From Bacillota bacterium (GTDB lineage Bacteria > Bacillota_E > Sulfobacillia > Sulfobacillales > Sulfobacillaceae): a stretch of 10,614 bases of DNA. The notes beneath the pieces are model-generated. The model had not been told where the DNA came from. It saw only the letters and a list, made by a program, of their open reading frames with translations, and made no database searches. Position numbers and translations under genes: made by a program. Below are positions 1 to 6,160 of the stretch, in pieces. Location of the stretch: assembly GCA_021802375.1 (NCBI GenBank), contig JAKAAL010000079.1, positions 1-10,614 on the forward strand, read 5' to 3'. Each line of letters opens with the position of its first letter. Position 1 is the stretch's first letter.

Positions 1-621
1 GATGGTAATGGCCATGATCGCCAGCCCGAGATCGCGCGAAGGGACTCGCTTGGCTAGTTCCTGCAATGTCTCAGTCGTGCCGAATCCCAGGGCCTCGCGC
101 TTGAGGATGCGCCGCACCTCATCCCCCAACGGTCCTGAGATTTCCGCACTCACCATCGCCATGGCCTGAGACAGGGAGGATCCCGCACGAAGCGCGCTTG
201 TCACGCCGCGCAGGAATTCGGGCAGCGCCTCTTCCGCGGTTCTGAGCCAACGCTGCTGCTTCATACGAAAATACACGGTAAGCCCCACCAAGCCCATCAC
301 GCCCAGGATGAGCCCCCCCACCAGTCCGCGCAGCACCACGCCAACCAAGAAGGGAATGAAAAAGCTGGCGATCCGAAAGAGAATATACTCGCTGACGCGA
401 AGGCGCAAAGCGGCGGCGCCGGGCCCCATGCTCCAGCGTTCCTTCAGCGTCGGTTGCTGACTGGAGGAGCGGCCGCTCGGCTCCTTGTCCGCCACCCAGA
501 CGTCCCGGCCAATGGCTGCCATGCGCCGCTTGACGGTGTGTCCATTCCAGGCTTGGCGCAACGACAACGCCAACAACAGGAGAGCCACTGGCCACAAGAC
601 GGCGAGAACGGGTCCCAGCAT
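1..621 (-). CDS. tadB: TadB, Tad pilus inner-membrane platform protein (partial, C-terminus off the left edge)
   Basis: TadB pairs with TadC as the GspF-like membrane platform on which the CpaF motor acts in Flp pilus assembly. The frame is open from the ATG at 619-621 to the window edge, giving 207 residues. A hydrophobic helix spans about residues 4-21. A linker follows, then a second hydrophobic region at about 78-117 (probably two helices). The start of the T2SSF domain is visible from about 130, with 'LPEFLRGVTSALRAGSSLSQ' matching the family pattern LPE...SLRAG.SL..A. A GGAGGG ribosome binding site lies 7 nt before the ATG. A GTG immediately upstream (622-624) is an alternative start, but its spacing is only 4 nt. 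The gene begins 4 nt after the cpaF stop, so it is very likely co-transcribed and translationally coupled. tadC would be expected next, outside the window. Confidence 0.9.
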   Translation of the reverse strand, partial: MLGPVLAVLWPVALLLLALSLRQAWNGHTVKRRMAAIGRDVWVADKEPSGRSSSQQPTLKERWSMGPGAAALRLRVSEYILFRIASFFIPFLVGVVLRGLVGGLILGVMGLVGLTVYFRMKQQRWLRTAEEALPEFLRGVTSALRAGSSLSQAMAMVSAEISGPLGDEVRRILKREALGFGTTETLQELAKRVPSRDLGLAIMAITI

Positions 622-625
622 CACG

Positions 626-1984
626 TTACCCTCCCGTGGCAAACAACGAGCCGGGCAAGTCAATTCCGTGCGCTTGCAGGCGTTCGGAATTTCGGGGCCG
701 AATCCCATATCCCTGAAAACGGCCCGCTACATGCCCTTCACTATCGACGCCGGTTTGCTCAAAGCCAAACAAGTCTTGCGTGGTCACGGTGCCACTCTCC
801 ATGCCAACCACCTCGGTGATCCGCACGATGCGCCGCGACCCATCCAGGAGACGGGCCTGCTGCACAATAATGTCAATGGCGGAGGCAATCTGCGAGCGGA
901 TGGCGGCAAGCGGCAACTCAACCCCAGCCATCAGCACCATCGTCTCGATACGGCTGAGACAATCGCGCGGGGTATTGGCGTGCACGGTGGTGAGGCTGCC
1001 TTCATGGCCAGTGTTCATGGCCTGCAGCATGTCAAGCGCCTCACCTCCGCGCACCTCACCCACAATGATGCGATCCGGCCGCATACGGAGCGCATTGCGC
1101 ACCAAGTCGCGCATGGGAATGCCGCCACGGCCCTCAATGTTGGGTGGCCGCGTCTCGAGGGTCACCTTGTGCTCCTGCTGCAGTTGCAATTCGGCGGCGT
1201 CCTCGATGGTGATGATGCGTTCGCTCGAGGGCACAAACGCCGACAACGCGTTCAGGGTCGTCGTCTTTCCGGAACCAGTGCCGCCCGACACGACAATATT
1301 GAGCTTGCCCTGCACCGCTGCCTCAAGAAATTCAGCCATCGGCCCGGACAGGGTGCCCATCTGCACCAACTGTGACAAGACAAAGGGATCTTTGGAAAAC
1401 TTCCGAATCGTGACCGCATCGCCATTGACGGACAAGGGGCGCAAAACCGCGTTGAGACGGGAGCCGTCCGGCAGTCGGGCATCCACCATGGGACTCGACT
1501 CATCCACACGGCGGCCCGAATAAGCCAGCATCTTTTCCAAGATGGCTCGAAGGTGCCGTTCGTCTCGGAATGACGCCCCCGTTCGGATTAGTTGGCCTTT
1601 TCGCTCAACATAAATGCGATCGAACCCATTGATCATGATTTCGGATATATCCGCATCATCCAGAAGCGGTTGAATCGGACCATAGCCGATAATCTCATCG
1701 ACCAGACTCTGTGCCAGTGTGTCCTTTTCCATGGGAGACACGCTGCTCATGGAATCCACGATGAGAAGTATGTGGTCCATCAACTCCTGACGGCGAAAGG
1801 TTTCCGGATTGGTGATTTCGGCCAAGAGGGCGTTTTGCACCGTGGTCTTCATTTCCAAAAACCGTTGGCTCAAATACTCCGGAGTGGGCGGAGGCGCGAC
1901 GGACACCGGAACCGGCGCCGGCTTCGCGACCGGTGCCGGATCAGCCTTGATGCGCCCACCATGCATGCGTTCCTTCAGAGACAA
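626..1984 (-). CDS. cpaF: CpaF/TadA-type secretion ATPase of the Tad pilus
   Basis: This is the cytoplasmic hexameric ATPase (GspE/VirB11 superfamily) that powers Flp pilus assembly. The protein has 452 residues, a normal length for CpaF. After a Pro/Ala-rich linker (about 15-35) and an N-terminal helical region comes 'IIGYGPIQPLLDD' (98-110), the family's usual entry to the N2 domain. The Walker A motif GGTGSGKT lies at 234-241, the Asp box ITIEDAAELQL at 258-268, Walker B 'RIIVGEVRGGEA' at about 305-316, and the His box GHEGSLTTVHAN at 327-338. All catalytic motifs are intact. The chosen start is TTG at 1982-1984, with an AAGGGGG ribosome binding site 7 nt upstream. An in-frame ATG at 1964-1966 (residue 7), preceded by AAGGA, is an alternative. 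The gene starts 21 nt after cpaE ends, and tadB begins 4 nt after its stop. Confidence 0.96.
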   Translation of the reverse strand: MSLKERMHGGRIKADPAPVAKPAPVPVSVAPPPTPEYLSQRFLEMKTTVQNALLAEITNPETFRRQELMDHILLIVDSMSSVSPMEKDTLAQSLVDEIIGYGPIQPLLDDADISEIMINGFDRIYVERKGQLIRTGASFRDERHLRAILEKMLAYSGRRVDESSPMVDARLPDGSRLNAVLRPLSVNGDAVTIRKFSKDPFVLSQLVQMGTLSGPMAEFLEAAVQGKLNIVVSGGTGSGKTTTLNALSAFVPSSERIITIEDAAELQLQQEHKVTLETRPPNIEGRGGIPMRDLVRNALRMRPDRIIVGEVRGGEALDMLQAMNTGHEGSLTTVHANTPRDCLSRIETMVLMAGVELPLAAIRSQIASAIDIIVQQARLLDGSRRIVRITEVVGMESGTVTTQDLFGFEQTGVDSEGHVAGRFQGYGIRPRNSERLQAHGIDLPGSLFATGG

Positions 1985-2005
1985 CTCCCCACCCCCTTCC
2001 TTTCT

Positions 2006-3160
2006 CTAGAGTCCCGCATGGAGCGAGCGACTGACCAACCAACGGCGCGTTCGGCGACGAGAGCCCTCGCGCTCCGAGACGATGTCCCGGGCCAGTGCAA
2101 TAAGGGCCTTGGCCAACGGGTTTTTCGGCTCCGCTAACACCAGCGGACGCCCCCGATTTGCGGCCCGCACCGGAGCACTTCCTCCACTAGGCAAGACATG
2201 GCGGATTTCGCGATGCAGCATCTGGGACACCTCGGGCAGATCCAGTCCCGTGTCGGAGTCAGCGCGATTCAGAACAACCGCCAGTTTCTCGTCATAGAAC
2301 CGCGCGAGCACATCCAACGAGCGCCCGATGGTGCCCAACGTCACCCGTTCCGGCGCCGCCAACACCAAAATGCGAGACGATGCGTCCATCGCGGTCAAAT
2401 TAAGGTCTGTGAGGCCGGTGGGCAAATCCAGCACCACATAGGCGTGCACGCTCTTTATCAGGTTCAGCAAGGATTCCAAGGCTGGCGCGCTGACGTCGTC
2501 CGTTTCCTGGGGGTTCAGCGGCGCTGGAACAATCGTCAATCCGATGCCTTTCACAGCATACAGCGATTGCAACGCCTTTTCGTCGGACATGCCATGAGCG
2601 AGCCCGTGCATCACATCCACGACGGTCGCCCCCGGCTTGTCCTGAATCATGGCGCCAATGTCGCCCAAAGGGTCGCAATCCACCAGCGCGACGGGAAGGT
2701 CGGATTGCAATGCCAACGCCCAAGCCAGATTCAATGCGACCGTGGACTTTCCCACTCCGCCTTTGGCAGAGTAGACGCTTATAACCTGCGCCTCGGTCGG
2801 CATGGCTTGGGGAGTGCGCAAGCTCTGCAAGACATCGGGCAGTTCGGCGGCAAGTTGAACCTCATCAACGATGTTGTGCGCCTCAAGCGCCAGCGCGCGA
2901 CGAGCCGTGTCGGCATCCGCCAATCGGCCGACCAGGATTTTTTTGCAAGGAAGCTCAGAGATACTCGCGATCAGACTCGGATTCGCTGCCAAGAGGCTGT
3001 CATCCACAATCAGGACCTCTTCTTGGGAGCTATAACGAAAACTCAAGGCTTCGCGAAGATTATTGGTTCGCAGTTCGATGGAAATGTCGGGATCCCCGGC
3101 CAAAACTGTCGAGGTCGCACCCATGATTCCGGGCATCGCCAACACATGTACGGTCAGCAT
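2006..3160 (-). CDS. cpaE: CpaE/TadZ-like protein (pseudo-receiver plus MinD-type ATPase), operon copy
   Basis: CpaE/TadZ proteins place the Tad machine in the cell and belong to the ParA/MinD ATPase family. The 384-residue protein begins with a receiver-like domain (about 1-115). This domain keeps an acidic pair at 53-54 ('LIVDDSLLAA') but has Asp where response regulators carry the conserved Lys, so it is probably a pseudo-receiver. The MinD domain follows, with a deviant Walker A motif SAKGGVGKST (131-140), 'LVDCDPLGD' (159-167) and 'VVLDLPTG' (242-249). The tail (368-384) is very basic with a few hydrophobic residues and could touch membrane. The ATG at 3158-3160 has a perfect AGGAGG seven to eight nt upstream, and that site overlaps the TAG stop of cpaB, 12 nt away. 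This suggests coupled translation. A paralogue lies at 6187-7359. The MinD-type call is secure; the receiver state is inference. Confidence 0.93.
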   Translation of the reverse strand: MLTVHVLAMPGIMGATSTVLAGDPDISIELRTNNLREALSFRYSSQEEVLIVDDSLLAANPSLIASISELPCKKILVGRLADADTARRALALEAHNIVDEVQLAAELPDVLQSLRTPQAMPTEAQVISVYSAKGGVGKSTVALNLAWALALQSDLPVALVDCDPLGDIGAMIQDKPGATVVDVMHGLAHGMSDEKALQSLYAVKGIGLTIVPAPLNPQETDDVSAPALESLLNLIKSVHAYVVLDLPTGLTDLNLTAMDASSRILVLAAPERVTLGTIGRSLDVLARFYDEKLAVVLNRADSDTGLDLPEVSQMLHREIRHVLPSGGSAPVRAANRGRPLVLAEPKNPLAKALIALARDIVSEREGSRRRTRRWLVSRSLHAGL

Positions 3161-3172
3161 TTATTCGACCTC

Positions 3173-3913
3173 CTAAGGAACCGGTTTTTGCCAATTGAGA
3201 GTGCCAAACGGAGTTGGCGGCACCGTGGTCGCGTTCGGAGCGTCCAAAACAGCCTCAATCGGTCCCTTTTGCTGCGTAAACAGCAATCGCGCAATTTGCT
3301 GGGGCGGAAGCGCCAGAATAAGCGTCAAATTTTGCCCGGTTGTGGGCGTCGTGGCGGGAACGAAGCTGCCGTTCACGGCCAGCACTTTCACGTTGTTGAG
3401 AAAGTCCTCGGTGACCTGCTGGTTGTTTGCCTCTGTAATGGTGGTAAAGAGACTGACATTATCGCCAGGTTCCACCAGTCCATCGACGACATCGGACGCA
3501 TTGAGCGGCACATCCACCGCCATGTCGCCGGGCTGAATGCGGGAAGCCAGCACATTGGCCGACTTTGGCGAAAAAACCGCCGAATCCACAATCGGCACAC
3601 CGGGTTGGATCGCTTCATTGCTCCATTGGCCAACCACTTGGCTGACCGAGGTCATCGCCCCGGGCGGAACATCAGCTGCCGGCAGGCGTTCGAGAGAGAC
3701 CTCCGCGGCGGAAATCGTCCCATAGGCAGGAATCGCGGAGCGCGCCACCACCACGGTGGCTTCCGCCACCGGCGTTGAGGGTGAGGAGCTCGCTTGAAGG
3801 ATTTGGTCAAGATAGCGGGTGGACAAATAGACCGCCGCGCCCAGCGCAATGAGGCTCACAATGAGCCAACGGTTGACGCGAAAAAAAGAGCCCACGCGCT
3901 CCCTCATGACCAT
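3173..3913 (-). CDS. cpaB: CpaB/RcpC-like Flp pilus assembly protein with SAF domain
   Basis: CpaB/RcpC is a membrane-anchored extracytoplasmic Tad assembly factor. In diderms it supports the secretin; here no secretin gene is beside it. The protein has 246 residues. A positively charged N-terminus precedes one transmembrane helix (about 16-31). A SAF-like domain follows (about 51-112) with 'VVVARSAIPAYGTISAAEV', and then the RcpC region with 'DVVDGLVEPGDNVSLF' (141-156), a typical signature. The C-terminus is Pro/Thr-rich and may be flexible. The start is the ATG at 3911-3913, with AGGAGG 9 nt upstream. A second in-frame ATG at 3905-3907 would leave a 15-nt spacing and is less likely. The gene follows flp after an 80-nt gap that contains a strong hairpin. 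It ends 12 nt before cpaE. Confidence 0.93.
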   Translation of the reverse strand: MVMRERVGSFFRVNRWLIVSLIALGAAVYLSTRYLDQILQASSSPSTPVAEATVVVARSAIPAYGTISAAEVSLERLPAADVPPGAMTSVSQVVGQWSNEAIQPGVPIVDSAVFSPKSANVLASRIQPGDMAVDVPLNASDVVDGLVEPGDNVSLFTTITEANNQQVTEDFLNNVKVLAVNGSFVPATTPTTGQNLTLILALPPQQIARLLFTQQKGPIEAVLDAPNATTVPPTPFGTLNWQKPVP

Positions 3914-3944
3914 CCGCCAATTCCTCCTACCTCACCGGGTACCG

Positions 3945-3975
3945 AGGCGCACGCCAAAACTTCTCGCGTGCGCCT
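3945..3975 (-). promoter_or_regulatory. Strong intercistronic hairpin between flp and cpaB
   Basis: A perfect 10-bp inverted repeat (arms 3945-3954 and 3966-3975; AGGCGCACGC / GCGTGCGCCT) surrounds an 11-nt loop in the 80-nt gap after the flp stop. No U-tract follows it on the transcribed strand, so it is not a classic intrinsic terminator. Similar hairpins after highly expressed first genes can block 3' exonucleases, leaving more pilin mRNA than machine mRNA. That role is inferred here. The repeat itself is read directly from the sequence. Confidence 0.7.
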
Positions 3976-3993
3976 TCATCCGGATGTCTTCAT

Positions 3994-4182
3994 TTAGCCC
4001 CCCACAGCGTTCGCCACATTGTTGAGCGTGTTGGATACGTGGCCGCCCAATGTGGTCAACACTACAATCACCACCACCGCAACCAGGGCTAGAATAAGTG
4101 CGTATTCGACGAGAGCTTGTCCTTCATTGTCGCGGTAGATCCGGCTCAAAAGCCGGCCTAACATCATCATTGGATTCATCAT
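3994..4182 (-). CDS. flp: Flp/Fap-type major pilin prepilin
   Basis: This is the structural subunit of the Tad pilus. The precursor has 62 residues with a short basic leader. Class-III-type prepilin cleavage is predicted after Gly21 (NEG^QALVEYALIL). Glu at +5 and Tyr at +6 are the Flp hallmark. A hydrophobic helix (about 24-45) and a short polar tail rich in Asn follow, giving a mature pilin of about 41 residues, normal for Flp. The N-terminus MMNPMMMLG contains five Met codons. The first two (4180-4182 and 4177-4179) lie 3-6 nt after a GAAGGGGGG ribosome binding site, so either may be used. A 6-bp hairpin falls within codons 9-14. The gene sits between tadG and cpaB on the same strand. The 171-nt gap upstream holds homopolymer tracts, and a stable hairpin follows downstream. 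Confidence 0.95.
   Translation of the reverse strand: MMNPMMMLGRLLSRIYRDNEGQALVEYALILALVAVVVIVVLTTLGGHVSNTLNNVANAVGG
4141..4156 (-). repeat. Inverted repeat (hairpin) inside the start of flp
   Basis: CCGGCT (4141-4146) and AGCCGG (4151-4156) form a perfect 6-bp stem with a four-base loop. It begins about 26 nt downstream of the first flp start codon. Its position, just beyond an initiating ribosome, could influence early elongation or mRNA stability. It may also be a chance product of the Gly-Arg-Leu-Leu-Ser-Arg codons. The structure is directly visible; the effect is not. Confidence 0.4.
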
Positions 4183-4353
4183 TGTCCCCCCTTCTCAATC
4201 CTGTATTGGGGATCCGAATTCGAGCCCCCCCCAGGGTTTCCCTTTTTTTCGACCCGTGTTTTTTTGGATCCCGAAATTCTGACAGGGAAAAGCATCGGAT
4301 CCTGGCGGGAACCGAACCGGATTGGGAAGTACATGGGCGTCCCTGAAGACGTC
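4183..4353. other. tadG-flp intergenic region with homopolymer tracts
   Basis: This 171-nt gap is the longest non-coding stretch in the pilus locus. It carries a C8 tract (4225-4232), two T7 tracts (4243-4249 and 4259-4265, 16 bp apart), three GGATCC sites (4210, 4266 and 4297) and a perfect CGAATTCG palindrome (4215-4222). A 7-bp inverted repeat, GGGATCC (4209-4215) with GGATCCC (4266-4272), could fold with a 50-nt loop. I see no convincing -35/-10 pair toward flp and no convincing terminator. Read on the minus strand, it would be the flp leader. Confidence 0.5.
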
Positions 4354-5466
4354 CTAGAAGTTGGGGATCAGGCGATAGCTGAAGGTGGGGGAATAGCTGG
4401 AAGAGCCGCTGCCTACACCCTCTAACGAAGCCAGGGTTGTCGCTGCGTGGACATTGGTAATCTGAATGACGAATCCGGCGTTGGTGCCTTGTTCGCCGTT
4501 GCTGGCCAAAACCTTGGCGGTGACAAATCCCACCATTTGGACGCTTCCGGATCCGTTGTGGACACTGTCGCCCACCGGGAGGATGACAGTTTCTCCCACG
4601 GGCAGTGAGGAAAGGGTGTTCCACTCGGCCGATCCCGTCTGGCCTTGGACGCTGCTGCCGATATCGACATAGGTCCCTGCGGAGTTCAAGGCCAGAGCCC
4701 CATCATTGCCAGCACCGAAGAGATTGTGGTACGAGACCGCGATGGCCCCGGTGGGCGTGCCCGGCGGAAACGAGCAGTCCTCCTTGCCGCTGGAGTTGCC
4801 GCGGTATAGGTAATACGTCTGGCCGGGCGCAATATACTGCTCCCAGGTATTGCTGGGAATCGGCAAGGACGCGCTGGGGTCATCGCCCGATGCGGGTATC
4901 GCCAGCGGCAAAAGCGCCGACGTTGGTACCCCATTCTGCAAGCCAACCATGGCGGTCGACTGCGCCGTGACCGTGGACTTGGGCACTCCAAGCATCACCG
5001 CGAAATCCATTGGAGCCGTACCCTGCGCCACCGCTTGGACCACCACCATGCCTTGATATGGGCTCCACTTCTGATATTGCGGCGAACTGGGGGAATACCC
5101 TGACAAATACTGTGTCGTCACGGGCTGGAACGTAAAAGTGGGGTTCTGGTCAAAGTTTGAACCACGCAAGGCAGACTTGATGTTGCTCTGGTAGACCGCA
5201 TCACCGGCTGCGATGGCGTCCGCTGTGTCCAGCGTCGTAATGGACGGGGGTTGGGTGGGATTGGCGGCGACCTCCAGATTCAATTCATGGGTCAGCGTTT
5301 GCGCCGCGGCAAGGACCGCGGCCGATACGGCAGCGCTCGCCTGATTGCGCATGACATACACCCGACCCACGTCGACGGTCAACGCCGCCGCCCCGACAAT
5401 GAGCGCCGAGAAGAGGACGGTGATCGGCAAAGCTTGTCCCCTTCGGTCACCTACAGGCACTCGCAC
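4354..5466 (-). CDS. tadG: TadG-like Tad pilus-associated minor protein
   Basis: TadG-type proteins are membrane-anchored, mostly extracytoplasmic components of Tad loci. This one has 370 residues from the chosen start. 'GQALPITVLF' begins at about residue 10, followed by a transmembrane helix (about 13-31) and 'LTVDVGRVYVMRNQASAAVS' (29-48). That sequence matches the TadE/G-like N-terminal pattern of a helix, then VDVGR and an Ala-rich amphipathic helix. Farther on, 'APMDFAVMLGVPKSTVTAQS' resembles the conserved (V/A)P..FA.(V/M)LG segment of this family. The remainder is Gly/Ser-rich and probably beta-structured. Unlike Flp and TadE, Glu is missing at +5 of the GQA site, so prepilin cleavage is unlikely. 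The frame stays open upstream to a GTG at 5488-5490. An AAGGAGG inside that extension, 9 nt before the GTG at 5464-5466, supports the shorter form. Confidence 0.85.
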   Translation of the reverse strand: MRVPVGDRRGQALPITVLFSALIVGAAALTVDVGRVYVMRNQASAAVSAAVLAAAQTLTHELNLEVAANPTQPPSITTLDTADAIAAGDAVYQSNIKSALRGSNFDQNPTFTFQPVTTQYLSGYSPSSPQYQKWSPYQGMVVVQAVAQGTAPMDFAVMLGVPKSTVTAQSTAMVGLQNGVPTSALLPLAIPASGDDPSASLPIPSNTWEQYIAPGQTYYLYRGNSSGKEDCSFPPGTPTGAIAVSYHNLFGAGNDGALALNSAGTYVDIGSSVQGQTGSAEWNTLSSLPVGETVILPVGDSVHNGSGSVQMVGFVTAKVLASNGEQGTNAGFVIQITNVHAATTLASLEGVGSGSSSYSPTFSYRLIPNF

Positions 5467-5475
5467 CGGACACCC

Positions 5476-5482
5476 CCTCCTT
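5476..5482 (-). promoter_or_regulatory. Ribosome binding site that sets the tadG start
   Basis: AAGGAGG, inside a longer purine run, lies 9 nt upstream of the GTG at 5464-5466. It also lies inside the 8-codon extension that the upstream GTG (5488-5490) would add. That upstream GTG has no comparable site, so the downstream start is preferred. Confidence 0.65.
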
Positions 5483-5515
5483 CCTGGCACCGCTTTACTG
5501 TATTGTGGATACTAA

Positions 5516-5544
5516 ATTATCCAGAGAAAAATTGGAAATTTCAA
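5516..5544 (-). promoter_or_regulatory. Sigma-A-type promoter for tadG-flp-cpaB and downstream genes
   Basis: On the minus strand a -35 box TTGAAA (5539-5544) and a -10 box GATAAT (5516-5521) are separated by exactly 17 nt. Each box matches five of six consensus bases. The surrounding 67-nt tadE-tadG gap is strikingly AT-rich compared with its neighbours. Transcription would start near 5509, leaving a leader of about 40 nt before tadG. This would let tadG, flp and the machine genes be expressed independently of tadE. Boxes and spacing are read directly; activity is inferred. Confidence 0.6.
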
Positions 5545-5557
5545 GCCCCTTTTTCTT

Positions 5558-6085
5558 TCAGGATGTCGGTCCATAGTAAATGGCCGGCGACGAGGCAGTG
5601 GCTCCCGAGAATGAACTGTCGAGGGGATCCTCCTGCGCCATGGTGTATTGCTGTTGAATCTCAATCGCTTGGGTTCCAAAAAACGGAATGAGGATGGGAT
5701 AACGGTAGGCCACATCGACGATGACTGCTGGGGTGGAGCCTGCCGTCGTGGCGTAACCCGCCCATACCAATCGATAATTAGTGGAGGCATAGGGGCTGGG
5801 AGGCGAATACGAATCGCTGGTGGTCGCCGATGCAGAGAGGCCAATTCCAGAAATCTGCTGGTCAATGGCCTGTCCCACTTGGGCCGCTGACTCACCAAGG
5901 CTCGCCGCTCTCACCCCGATCTTGGCGGCTTGCTCGACCGTGATGAATCCGTAAAACAGGAGCCCGAACTGCACGATGGCATAGAGGAACAGCATCAAAA
6001 GCGGGGCCACCAAGGCAAACTCGACCATGGCTTGCCCGTCTTTGCCAAAAAGTCGCGACCATCCTGTGCGCTGTGGATTCGACAT
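5558..6085 (-). CDS. tadE: TadE-like minor pseudopilin
   Basis: TadE proteins are minor pilin-like components processed by the same prepilin peptidase as Flp. The protein has 175 residues. A basic leader ends in KDG17^Q18AMVEFALVAP, with Gly at -1, Glu22 at +5 and Phe at +6, a textbook TadE/TadF processing site. The hydrophobic helix covers about 24-47 and is followed by 'FITVEQAAKIGVRAASLGES', the usual amphipathic TadE segment. The rest is a Ser/Thr/Tyr-rich outer domain without cysteines. The ATG at 6083-6085 has only a modest purine run (AGGATGGGG) upstream. It is the first gene of the leftward pilus set, divergent from the second cpaE-like gene across a 101-nt gap, and ends 67-91 nt before tadG depending on the tadG start. 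Confidence 0.92.
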   Translation of the reverse strand: MSNPQRTGWSRLFGKDGQAMVEFALVAPLLMLFLYAIVQFGLLFYGFITVEQAAKIGVRAASLGESAAQVGQAIDQQISGIGLSASATTSDSYSPPSPYASTNYRLVWAGYATTAGSTPAVIVDVAYRYPILIPFFGTQAIEIQQQYTMAQEDPLDSSFSGATASSPAIYYGPTS

Positions 6086-6108
6086 GGGCGTTCCCCATCC
6101 TCTATAGT
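6079..6108 (+). promoter_or_regulatory. Candidate promoter for the plus-strand cpaE-like gene
   Basis: TCGACA (6079-6084) and TATAGT (6103-6108), each five of six consensus bases, are separated by 18 nt. The -35 box overlaps the start codon region of tadE. A transcript would begin near 6115, about 70 nt before the second cpaE. The call rests only on consensus match and position. Confidence 0.4.
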
Positions 6109-6130
6109 GAACAGTACCGAAATTAATTGC

Positions 6131-6160
6131 ACTCTACACGCTGGATGGCCGCCTTGTAAA
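6131..6160 (-). promoter_or_regulatory. Candidate promoter for tadE
   Basis: On the minus strand TTTACA (6155-6160, five of six) and TAGAGT (6131-6136, four of six) are separated by 18 nt. Transcription would start near 6124, about 40 nt before tadE. It points toward the candidate plus-strand promoter at 6079-6108. An alternative -10 (TATAGA) closer to tadE lacks a convincing -35. Confidence 0.35.

Noticed and set aside
119..595. A 158-codon minus-strand frame over the left end
   Set aside because: It is out of frame with tadB, whose hydrophobic helices and T2SSF motif are clear in the frame starting at 621.
485..1375. A 296-codon open frame on the plus strand opposite cpaF and tadB
   Set aside because: cpaF has all its ATPase motifs on the other strand. 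The antisense product has no domain and no sensible ribosome binding site.
2198..3778. A 526-codon open frame on the plus strand opposite cpaE and cpaB
   Set aside because: It runs across two well-supported genes. Its product is rich in His, Arg, Gln and Gly with no recognisable domain, as expected for the antisense frame of GC-rich genes.
4233..4249. AGGG-TTT-CCCT followed by a T run, resembling a plus-strand terminator
   Set aside because: The stem is only 4 bp and no plus-strand gene ends nearby. It is treated only as part of the unusual leader.
4124..4624. A 166-codon minus-strand frame spanning the end of tadG, the gap and the start of flp
   Set aside because: It overlaps two recognised genes in another frame. 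Its Arg/Gln/Pro-rich product shows no family features.
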